DNA of 64,000 nucleotides from JACOTK01 sp963743945 (GTDB lineage Bacteria > Actinomycetota > Acidimicrobiia > Acidimicrobiales > CADCSY01), in NCBI GenBank assembly GCA_963743945.1, contig CAVURO010000005.1, forward strand, positions 124,001 to 188,000, given 5' to 3'. Numbering within the stretch: the first letter of the stretch is position 1; the number at the start of each line of letters is the position of its first letter. The notes below the pieces were generated by a model that was given only the letters and a program-made list of their open reading frames with translations, was not told where the DNA came from and searched no databases. A program made the translations under genes and the position numbers. Below are positions 57,755 through 64,000 of this stretch, in pieces.

Positions 57755-59077
57755 GTGCAACGTCTGACCGCGACCGACTCCGAGGACCTGCAGCGTCGTG
57801 CCGCCGGATCGCTCGCCGCGCATGGACTGCAACCCGGCGACCGTGTGGTGCTCGCCGTTCCCCCCTCGGCGAACCTGTTGTCGGTGGTGCTGGGTGCACT
57901 GCGGACCGGGGTGGTCCCGGTTCTTCTGAACCCGTCGCTGTTGGCTCATGAGCGCGCCCTGTTGATCGAGGATGCCGATCCGGCCATGGTCGTCGGGGAC
58001 GCCCAGGTGATGGAGGTGCTCCTCGACGGAGCGCCCGTCGACCTGGCTCCTGCGCCGTTGGCGCGTCCGATGCACTACACCTCGGGCACAACGGGACGAC
58101 CCAAGGGCGTGTGGTCGGGGGTGCTCGACGACGCGCAGGCCGAGGAACTGGTGCGCGAGGAGGCCGTTCTGTGGGGCTTTCGGGAGGACGATGTCCATCT
58201 GGTGTGCGCGCCCATGCACCACTCCGCGCCGGTGCGATTCGCGGCGGGCACGTTGTTGGCCGGGGGAGAGGTGATCGTCCTGCCCCGTTTCGATGCGGCA
58301 GCAGTCGCAGAGGCCATCGTGCGCCATCGCCCGACCACGACCTTCATGGCCCCGGCGCATCTGCAACGACTGCTCGCTGCATTCGATCAGCTCGGCTCCG
58401 TGCCCGATCTGTCGTCGTTTCGTCTGCTCGCCCACGCCGGGTCGCCGTGTCCCGAGCCGCTCAAGCATCGCGTGATGGCGACGTTTCCCACCGGCTCCGT
58501 ATGGGAGTTCTACGGCTCGACCGAGGGTCAGTTCACGGCCTGCTCGCCGGAGGACTGGTCGAGCCATCGAGGCTCCGTGGGACGTGCCCGTCCCGGTCGG
58601 GTGATGACGGCCGACGCCGACGGCACCCTGTGGTGCGAGACGCCCCCGCACGCACGCTTCGCCTATTGGCGCGACGCCGAGCGGACGACGGCTGCCTGGA
58701 GGGGCAATGCGTTCAGCGTCGGCGACATCGGACGCATCGACGATGAGGGCTTTGTCCATCTGGACGGACGACGGGACGATCTGATCATCACCGGCGGCGT
58801 GAACGTCTATCCCGTCGAGGTTGAACAGGCTTTGGCCGGCTTCCCCGGCGTGGTGCAGGTGGCGGTGTTCGGCGTGTCCGACGAGCGCTGGGGCATGCGT
58901 CTCTGCGCAGCGGTCGCGGGTGACGTCGACCTGGAGGCGCTCGCCGCGTACGGCCGCACACGCCTTGCTGCATACAAGTGCCCCAAGGACATCATCGCGG
59001 TCCCCGCCATTCCCCACACCGAGAACGGCAAGGTCCGCCGCTCCACCCTCGGTGCCGATCTGGGCCTGGAGGCATAG
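57755..59077 (+). CDS. Compact AMP-forming acyl-CoA ligase
   Basis: 440-residue class I adenylate-forming ligase, about 70 residues shorter at the N-terminus than usual (GTG 57755; ATG 57728 is an alternative and overlaps the CDF start codon on the other strand). P-loop YTSGTTGRPKG, YGSTEGQF, GRRDDLIITGGVNVYPVE and the C-terminal catalytic lysine (TENGKVRRSTL) are intact, so it should be active. Short or unusual acid substrate likely; unknown. Confidence 0.87.
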   Translation: MQRLTATDSEDLQRRAAGSLAAHGLQPGDRVVLAVPPSANLLSVVLGALRTGVVPVLLNPSLLAHERALLIEDADPAMVVGDAQVMEVLLDGAPVDLAPAPLARPMHYTSGTTGRPKGVWSGVLDDAQAEELVREEAVLWGFREDDVHLVCAPMHHSAPVRFAAGTLLAGGEVIVLPRFDAAAVAEAIVRHRPTTTFMAPAHLQRLLAAFDQLGSVPDLSSFRLLAHAGSPCPEPLKHRVMATFPTGSVWEFYGSTEGQFTACSPEDWSSHRGSVGRARPGRVMTADADGTLWCETPPHARFAYWRDAERTTAAWRGNAFSVGDIGRIDDEGFVHLDGRRDDLIITGGVNVYPVEVEQALAGFPGVVQVAVFGVSDERWGMRLCAAVAGDVDLEALAAYGRTRLAAYKCPKDIIAVPAIPHTENGKVRRSTLGADLGLEA

Positions 59078-59176
59078 GGACCGAGGGGCCGAGGGACCGA
59101 GGGACAGCCAAGCGACGGGTTCGATGCCGTCCCCTTGGAGCTGTCCACGGTCGCGGTGGATGGTGAGGCCGGCGAT

Positions 59177-59201
59177 CCACAGCCGGCGCTCAGGGCTGTG
59201 G
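59177..59201. terminator. Hairpin between ligase and GerMN gene ends
   Basis: CCACAGCC (59177-59184) and GGCTGTGG (59194-59201) are perfect 8-base arms with a 9-base loop that contains the GerMN gene's stop. Position between convergent genes suits a bidirectional terminator. The 110 bases before it are made of short GGGACCGAG-type repeats with no gene. Confidence 0.45.
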
Positions 59202-59816
59202 CCGGGGCGCGAACTGGGCGAAGTCGGCCCGTGTGAGCGGTCTGGAGGTGGCTGCGCCCGTTCCGTCCGGAACATCACTGAGCTCACCATCGATCTTGAA
59301 TCGCACGGAGCGGACCCCCGGAACGGCTGTGGCCGTGTAGACGATCTGGGCCAGCGCCAGGCGCAGGCGCTCCCGAATGGTCGTGGAGAGGCCGCGGCTG
59401 ACATCGAGGACGACCAGGCCCTCCGAGGTGGGGCCGGTGACATCGAGCAGACGGGTGCCGGCGTCGATACCGGTGTTGAGGCCTGCCGCGAGCTGTTCGG
59501 CATTGAGGTCGCTGAAGAGCGCCTGCATCGCCTGACGGACGCCACCGGGAGCGGCGACCTCCTGCGTCACCTCGAAGAGGCGTTCGTCGTTGTCGACGAG
59601 GAAGATCACGGCCCGCCTGGCGCCGGAGGGGGTCGAGGTTTCACCGGGAGCATCGGTGGTCGTCGGCGGTGTCTCCTGGTCGAGGAGGCCGAACGGCACG
59701 TCGTTGCTGGGCAGGGCACGAGGATTGCGGTCGCTGCTGATGCCGCATCCGCTCAACAGCACCGCGGCGGCGAGCAACACGGCGCCGAGGCGCGACAGTC
59801 TCGGGGCGATGATCAT
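59190..59816 (-). CDS. GerMN-domain lipoprotein, short LpqB-like
   Basis: 208-residue exported lipoprotein: signal peptide ending LLSGC, a Thr/Pro linker (about 45-65), and one GerMN domain (AVIFLVDNDERLFEV; LNTGIDAGTRLLDV; RLRLALAQIVYTATAVPGV). It lies two bases after the sensor-kinase gene, the place occupied in other actinomycetes by lpqB, whose ~580-residue product has GerMN plus a beta-propeller. Here only the GerMN part exists. Probably modulates the MtrB-like kinase from outside the membrane. Confidence 0.82.
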   Translation of the reverse strand: MIIAPRLSRLGAVLLAAAVLLSGCGISSDRNPRALPSNDVPFGLLDQETPPTTTDAPGETSTPSGARRAVIFLVDNDERLFEVTQEVAAPGGVRQAMQALFSDLNAEQLAAGLNTGIDAGTRLLDVTGPTSEGLVVLDVSRGLSTTIRERLRLALAQIVYTATAVPGVRSVRFKIDGELSDVPDGTGAATSRPLTRADFAQFAPRPQP

Positions 59817-59818
59817 GC

Positions 59819-61315
59819 TCAGGACTCCACCTCGACGGCGGGAACGGCGGCAGGCCCGAGGTCCTCCTCAGGCACTGCCTGGGGTGTGACGATGGGCAAC
59901 TCGACGACGAACCGAGCGCCGGGTAGACCGTCGAGGCGATCCTCCACCCAGACGCTTCCCCCGTGAAGGTTCACGTGCTCGCGCACCAGAGCCAATCCCA
60001 GCCCCGTTCCCTCTCCCGCTCCCCGTCGCCCCGATGCGATGCTGCCTCGGGCGAACCGCTCGAAGACGCGGTCGCGGTCGATGGCGGGCACACCGCCACC
60101 CTCGTCCTGGACGCAGATGCGCACCTGATCCCCGGCCAGCTCAACCGAGACCTCCGTCGCTCCGCCGCCGTAGTGCGCGGCGTTCTGGATCAGGTTCGCC
60201 ATCACCTGCATGAGCCGTCGCTTGTCGACCTGGACGATGGCTCCTGCCGCGTTGGACTCGATCGAGACGGGCGTCGTCCCGCTGCTTGCTGCGCTCACGG
60301 CATGCACGACGAGCTCGCCGATGCGTACCTCCGTCAGATCGAGATGCGCTGCGCCTGCGTCGAAGCGCGAGATCTCGAGGAGGTCCTCCACCATCATCGT
60401 GAAGCGCGTGACGTCGGCAGCGAGGAGATCGAGCACGGCCTGGCCACGCTCGGTCAGTTCCTCCCGTCGACTCTGGAGCACCTCCACGGACGCCGACAGC
60501 GTCGTGAGCGGTGAGCGCAACTCGTGGCTGATGTCCGATGCAAAACGTGCATCTCGCTCAAAGCGCTCCTGGAGAAATCGCGCCATGTCGTTGAACGAGT
60601 TCACGAAGCCCGCCAGGTCGGGGTCGCTGACAAGCGCCACCCGGGTGTCGAGGCGTCCGCCGGAGATCGCCTGGGCAGCGGTGCTGATCTCGGCCAGGGG
60701 CCGCAGCACCCGACGACTGGCCGTTGTGCCCAGGAGCGATCCGGCCAGGGTGGTGACGATGGCGGTGATGGTGAGGGAGATGGCGAGCGCCGTGAGGGTG
60801 CTCTGCAGCTCGCTGAACGAGCTGCTTTCGAAGTACGCCGCGTCGACCAGGGGAATGGGAACGCCCACGGCGAGTGAGGTCTCGTCGTCGAGCGAGTAGC
60901 GCATACGCGCCGGTGTGCCGCCCAGCACCGTGTTGCGAAGCTCCATGGGGAGGCTGTCGCGTCCGTGGGTGATCTCCAGGGCGAACCATTCGCCCTTGTA
61001 GTAGAGGAGCGGACGACCGCCGCCTGGCGTCTGGAGGGAGTCGAGCAGGTCCTTGGCGTTCGCATCGGCACTGCGCAGCCCGTTCCGCAACGCCGATGCG
61101 TTCAGGTAGGCCTGGCCGATGGCCGATCGCTCGCGCTGGCTGACCAGATTGGTGCGCACCAGACCGTAGGCGACGAGTGAGAGCAGAACCGAGATGACAA
61201 AGGAGCCGAGTCCGAAGGCGATCGTGAACCGGGCGCGAAGTCCCAGACGTCGATACGGGCGAGCCGTAGACGTTCCCCGGAGGGGTCGTCGCCGGCGAAG
61301 TGGGGTTGTTGGCAC
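59819..61315 (-). CDS. mtrB: MtrB-like sensor histidine kinase
   Basis: 498-residue two-helix sensor kinase from GTG 61315. Helix 1 (about 30-53), an extracytoplasmic sensor (about 55-165), helix 2 (about 170-195), HAMP (about 198-250), the phospho-acceptor His264 in DISHELRSPL, and an ATPase domain with NLIQNAAHYG, DEGGGVP and GTGLGLALV. It follows the MtrA-like regulator by ten bases and precedes the GerMN lipoprotein, the conserved mtrA-mtrB-lpqB order. MtrAB systems govern cell-wall and osmotic responses. Confidence 0.9.
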   Translation of the reverse strand: MPTTPLRRRRPLRGTSTARPYRRLGLRARFTIAFGLGSFVISVLLSLVAYGLVRTNLVSQRERSAIGQAYLNASALRNGLRSADANAKDLLDSLQTPGGGRPLLYYKGEWFALEITHGRDSLPMELRNTVLGGTPARMRYSLDDETSLAVGVPIPLVDAAYFESSSFSELQSTLTALAISLTITAIVTTLAGSLLGTTASRRVLRPLAEISTAAQAISGGRLDTRVALVSDPDLAGFVNSFNDMARFLQERFERDARFASDISHELRSPLTTLSASVEVLQSRREELTERGQAVLDLLAADVTRFTMMVEDLLEISRFDAGAAHLDLTEVRIGELVVHAVSAASSGTTPVSIESNAAGAIVQVDKRRLMQVMANLIQNAAHYGGGATEVSVELAGDQVRICVQDEGGGVPAIDRDRVFERFARGSIASGRRGAGEGTGLGLALVREHVNLHGGSVWVEDRLDGLPGARFVVELPIVTPQAVPEEDLGPAAVPAVEVES

Positions 61316-61325
61316 CAGCGCCCGA

Positions 61326-62006
61326 CTAGACGGGCAGCTTGTAGCCCAGCCCCCGCACGGTGACGACGTGACGGGGGTGAGCCGGGTCGGATTCGACCTT
61401 GGTGCGGAGTCGTCTGATGTGGACATCGACGAGACGTCCGTCGCCGAAGTATCCGTATCCCCAGACACGCTCCAGCAGCTGCTCGCGGCTGAGCACCTGT
61501 CCGGGGATCGTCGCCAGCTCGCACAACAACCGGAACTCGGTCTTGGTGAGGTGCACCTCGACGCCGTTGCGTCTGACGACACCCTCACCGGGGATGATCT
61601 CGAGATCGCCGAAGAGCAGGTGGGTGTTCGCATTGTCGAGCGGGCGGGCACGACGGAGCAGTGCACGGATGCGCGCCGACAGCTCCTTGGGCTGGAACGG
61701 CTTGGTCACGTAGTCGTCGGCGCCTGCTTCGAGACCGGCCACCACGTCATGGGTGTCCGTTCGTGCCGTGACCATGATGATGGGCACGTCGCTGCCCTTG
61801 CGGATCGAGCGACAGACCTCGAAGCCGTCCATGTCGGGCAGCATCAGGTCGATCAGCACCACGTCGGACTTCTCGGCCGTGAAGGCAGCGAGCGCGTCCT
61901 CGCCGTTGGCCGCCTCGACCACGGTCCAGCCCTCGTCCTCGAGGGCCATCCGTACGGCGGTGCGAATGCGTTCGTCATCTTCTACGGCAAGGATTCGGGT
62001 CCCCAC
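61326..62006 (-). CDS. mtrA: MtrA-like OmpR-family response regulator
   Basis: 226-residue regulator: receiver domain with acidic pocket (VEDDER), phospho-acceptor Asp53 (LIDLMLPDMDG), Thr in MVTART and Lys in VTKPF; winged-helix output domain with VWGYGYFGDGRLVDVHIRRLR and TVRGLGYKLP, closely matching MtrA. First gene of the minus-strand mtrA-mtrB-GerMN operon. Confidence 0.93.
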   Translation of the reverse strand: MGTRILAVEDDERIRTAVRMALEDEGWTVVEAANGEDALAAFTAEKSDVVLIDLMLPDMDGFEVCRSIRKGSDVPIIMVTARTDTHDVVAGLEAGADDYVTKPFQPKELSARIRALLRRARPLDNANTHLLFGDLEIIPGEGVVRRNGVEVHLTKTEFRLLCELATIPGQVLSREQLLERVWGYGYFGDGRLVDVHIRRLRTKVESDPAHPRHVVTVRGLGYKLPV

Positions 62007-62020
62007 GTCTCAAGCATGCC

Positions 62021-62878
62021 TCATGCGGGGCCCTGAGGCTGGACATGGGCCAGGAGCGCATCGAGGATGGCAGGGCCTCCGGCCGCCACGAGGTCGCCGG
62101 AGGGTGAGCCGATCTCGGTCCACACGGTGGCTGCGCCGGACTCTGCGGCGATCAGGAGCCCGGCAGTGTGGTCCCAGGGTTGGGGGCCACGCTCGTAGTA
62201 GGCATCGAGTCGTCCGCAGGCGACCCAGCAAAGATCGAGCGCACAGGCGCCCACCCGCCGGATGTCCCGCACGTGAGGCAACAGGCGGCCCACCACCGCT
62301 CCCTGTTCCGCTCGTCGAGCCGGGTCGTAGCCGAACCCGGTGCCCACCAGTGCGCTTCCCAGGTCCGTGCAGTCGTTGTGGGCGATCGCCCGTCCGTTGC
62401 ACGTGGCGCCCCCGCCCCGCCGAGCAACGAACACCTCGTCGTGGAACGGGTCGAGCACCACGCCGAGCCGGGTGATGCCGTCGACCTCGATGCCGATGGA
62501 GACGGCGAAGCCCGGCAGGCCGTACAGGTAGTTCGTCGTGCCGTCGAGCGGGTCGATGACCCAACGCACCCCCGACGTTCCGGCGTGGTCCGTCCCCTCC
62601 TCGCCGAGGATGCCGTCCTGCGGTCGAGCGGATCGGATGCCCTCGACGATGAGCGCCTCCGACGCCCGGTCGACCTCGGAGACCATGTCGGTGGCCGAGC
62701 TCTTGGTATCGATGGCGGTGTGTGCCTCACCCAGGTGATCGAGCAGCAGCTTGGCGCTATCGCGGGCGAGCTCGAGGGCAAGACGCTCGAGCTCCTCGAT
62801 TACGTCCTCGATTGCGTCCTCGATTGCGTCGTCGGAAGTCGAGGCTTCGGAAATGGGGCCTGCGCGATCGGGCGTCAT
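62021..62878 (-). CDS. Inositol monophosphatase-family phosphatase
   Basis: 285-residue Mg-dependent sugar-phosphate phosphatase (inositol-1-phosphatase/histidinol-phosphatase/CysQ fold). Metal motifs LGEEGTD, DPLDGTTNYLYG and PWDHTAG are intact. ATG 62878 or GTG 62884 are reasonable starts; the longest reading from 62914 would overlap the divergent start. The N-terminus contains an acidic 12-base tandem repeat (DAIEDAIEDVIEE). An inositol-phosphate role fits mycothiol or phosphoinositide synthesis, but histidine synthesis is possible too. It ends 14 bases before mtrA, same strand. Confidence 0.87.
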   Translation of the reverse strand: MTPDRAGPISEASTSDDAIEDAIEDVIEELERLALELARDSAKLLLDHLGEAHTAIDTKSSATDMVSEVDRASEALIVEGIRSARPQDGILGEEGTDHAGTSGVRWVIDPLDGTTNYLYGLPGFAVSIGIEVDGITRLGVVLDPFHDEVFVARRGGGATCNGRAIAHNDCTDLGSALVGTGFGYDPARRAEQGAVVGRLLPHVRDIRRVGACALDLCWVACGRLDAYYERGPQPWDHTAGLLIAAESGAATVWTEIGSPSGDLVAAGGPAILDALLAHVQPQGPA

Positions 62879-62912
62879 CGTCACGAGCCTACGGCGACTA
62901 CCTTGAATCGAC

Positions 62913-63630
62913 ATGGCCGAGTTGATCGAAGAGGTGCCGGCGCGGGTGCTGGCGGTGTATGCCCACCCCGATGATCACGAGATGTCGTGCGGGGGGACGC
63001 TTGCGCGGTGGGCGGCTGCCGGAGCCGAGGTGCACGTGGTCATCGCCACTCGGGGCGAGAAGGGATCGAGCGACCCCACCACCGACATGGACGCCCTCGC
63101 CGATCTCCGGGCGGAGGAAACCCGTGCCGCCGGTGCGGTGCTGGGCGTGAGCGGGATTCGAGATGCTCGGCGAGCCCGACGGCGAGCTCGACAACTCGCC
63201 CGACCTACGACGTCGCCTCGTGACCGTGGTGCGCCGGGTTCGGCCCGACATCGTGATCTGCCCCGACCCCACGGCGGTGTTCTTCGGGGAGACCTACGTC
63301 AATCACATCGATCACCGTGAGATCGGCTGGGCGACCCTTGATGCCGTCGCCCCGGCCTCGTCCTCGCCGTTGTACTTCCCCGAGGCCGGCGCGGCGCACC
63401 AGGTGGCGACCGTGCTGCTCACCGGTGTCCTGGAGCCCAGCGTGTGGGTCGACATCGGTGGAGCGCTTCAGGCGAAGATCGACGCCCTTTTCTGCCACGG
63501 GAGCCAACTCGGCTCCGATGCGAGCGAGTGGCTGGAGCATTTCGTGCGTCAGCGTGCCGAGGACGAGGGAAGGCGGGCGGGCGTGGCGTCGGCCGAGGGG
63601 TTCCGGCGCATTCGACTGCAGGGAACCTGA
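62913..63630 (+). CDS. PIG-L/LmbE-family deacetylase, frameshifted mid-gene
   Basis: Second MshB/Mca-like zinc deacetylase. The first part (YAHPDDHEMSCGGTLARW; ATRGEKGSS) runs from ATG 62913 in one frame; the rest (MLGEPDGELDNSPDLRRRL onwards, with NHIDHREIG and a closing EGFRRIRL) is in the +1 frame. One extra G in the GGG at 63153-63155 explains it: deleting it gives GVSGFEMLGEPDGEL. Coordinates span the repaired ~238-residue gene. As written the product would be truncated and lack the third zinc ligand. Confidence 0.85.
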
Positions 63631-63686
63631 AGGTTACGAGCCCACGAGCCCACACTCCCACGCCCGAGCCCGCCCGAGCCCACGCC

Positions 63687-63992
63687 TCATGCCTGCGCGC
63701 CGGGGGTGACCTCGGTGGCGAGCTTCGTGCGCCATTCGCCCATGGCCCGCAGCGCCATGACCGAGACCACGGCGACGCCACCCGCTCCGATCACGGCCCC
63801 ACCGATCGTGCCGGCGCCGATGATGAGCCCGCAGCCTCCTCCGTCGTCATCCGGTGAGCCGGATGTCCCCACGGGGACCGGTCTCCCCACGATGACCACC
63901 CGTTCGCCGCCACCGCATTGGAGATCGGCGAAGCGCCAGCCCACGAGCATGCCGCACACACCACCCACCAGGATGGCGCCAAATGCCAGCAT
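63687..63992 (-). CDS. Small hypothetical membrane protein near the window edge
   Basis: 101 residues, not recognised. One hydrophobic helix at the N-terminus (LAFGAILVGGVCGMLVGW), a Gly/Asp/Cys-containing polar loop and a second Gly-rich helix (GAGTIGGAVIGAGGVAVVSVM), then a short basic/acidic tail. The start at ATG 63992 is only eight bases from the window end, so a longer form is possible. The 56 bases between it and the convergent PIG-L gene are repeats of GAGCCCAC. No function inferred. Confidence 0.6.
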   Translation of the reverse strand: MLAFGAILVGGVCGMLVGWRFADLQCGGGERVVIVGRPVPVGTSGSPDDDGGGCGLIIGAGTIGGAVIGAGGVAVVSVMALRAMGEWRTKLATEVTPGAQA

Positions 63993-64000
63993 CCTCGCCA

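Overview
The window is high-GC, densely coded DNA from a free-living actinomycete. Pointers to Actinomycetota are an MtrA/MtrB/LpqB-type two-component locus, an F420-type luciferase-like oxidoreductase, a mycothiol-type DinB/maleylpyruvate isomerase protein, MshB/Mca-like PIG-L deacetylases, frequent GTG/TTG starts and many 1-8 bp start/stop overlaps. The mix of acyl-CoA catabolism and repeated branched-chain amino acid (Liv)-type importers would fit class Acidimicrobiia; that placement is inference. There is no rRNA, prophage, IS element or CRISPR array, and no gene-free stretch over 300 bases.

Layout. 1-5.5 kb: an SDR cut by the window edge, thiamine-dependent E1 alpha and E1 beta (E1 beta carries a one-base frameshift), a lipoyl-domain-only protein, a TetR regulator and an acyl-CoA mutase large subunit with isobutyryl-CoA mutase-type active-site residues. 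5.6-15.4 kb: a UbiB-like kinase followed without gaps by Liv locus 1 (fused LivH-LivM, a secreted anchored protein, a small two-helix membrane protein, a lipoprotein binding protein, LivG, LivF, and an unknown membrane protein). 15.4-23.0 kb: two acyl-CoA dehydrogenases (one frameshifted), two crotonases, an acyl-CoA ligase and a GltS-like FMN protein. 23-37 kb: serine hydrolase, GGDEF-EAL protein, SDR, DEAD-box helicase, orphan adenine methylase, LLM oxidoreductase, MFS exporter, metX plus a Cys/Met-type PLP enzyme, a second MFS protein and tRNA-Gly(GCC). 37-38.4 kb: AbrB/VapC-type toxin-antitoxin pair and a VOC protein.

38.5-46 kb is Liv locus 2: a surface protein with an LPDTS sorting-like signal, a membrane-anchored binding protein, and one 1346-residue polypeptide holding LivH, LivM, LivF and LivG with a Lys/Thr/Arg-rich repeat tail. 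46-49 kb: DinB-like protein, ACT protein, peptide deformylase, PH-SHOCT membrane protein. 48.7-54 kb (minus strand) is Liv locus 3: lipoprotein binding protein, fused LivH-LivM-LivG, LivF and a small two-helix protein sharing a motif with the one in locus 1. 54-64 kb: alpha-methylacyl-CoA racemase-type protein, PIG-L deacetylase, cyclophilin, CDF exporter, compact acyl-CoA ligase, then (minus) mtrA-mtrB-GerMN lipoprotein, an inositol monophosphatase, a frameshifted second PIG-L protein, and a small membrane protein.

The genes suggest uptake of several small organic solutes by three differently fused ABC importers, with activation, alpha-oxidation/racemisation, dehydrogenation and hydration of (branched) acyl-CoAs and carbon-skeleton rearrangement by a B12 mutase. 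The most unusual items are the single-chain four-component ABC importer, the graded series of Liv fusions with recurring undescribed accessory membrane/surface proteins, and the E1 alpha-E1 beta-lipoyl cluster without an E2 catalytic domain. At least three genes are broken by single-base indels, which may be sequence errors.
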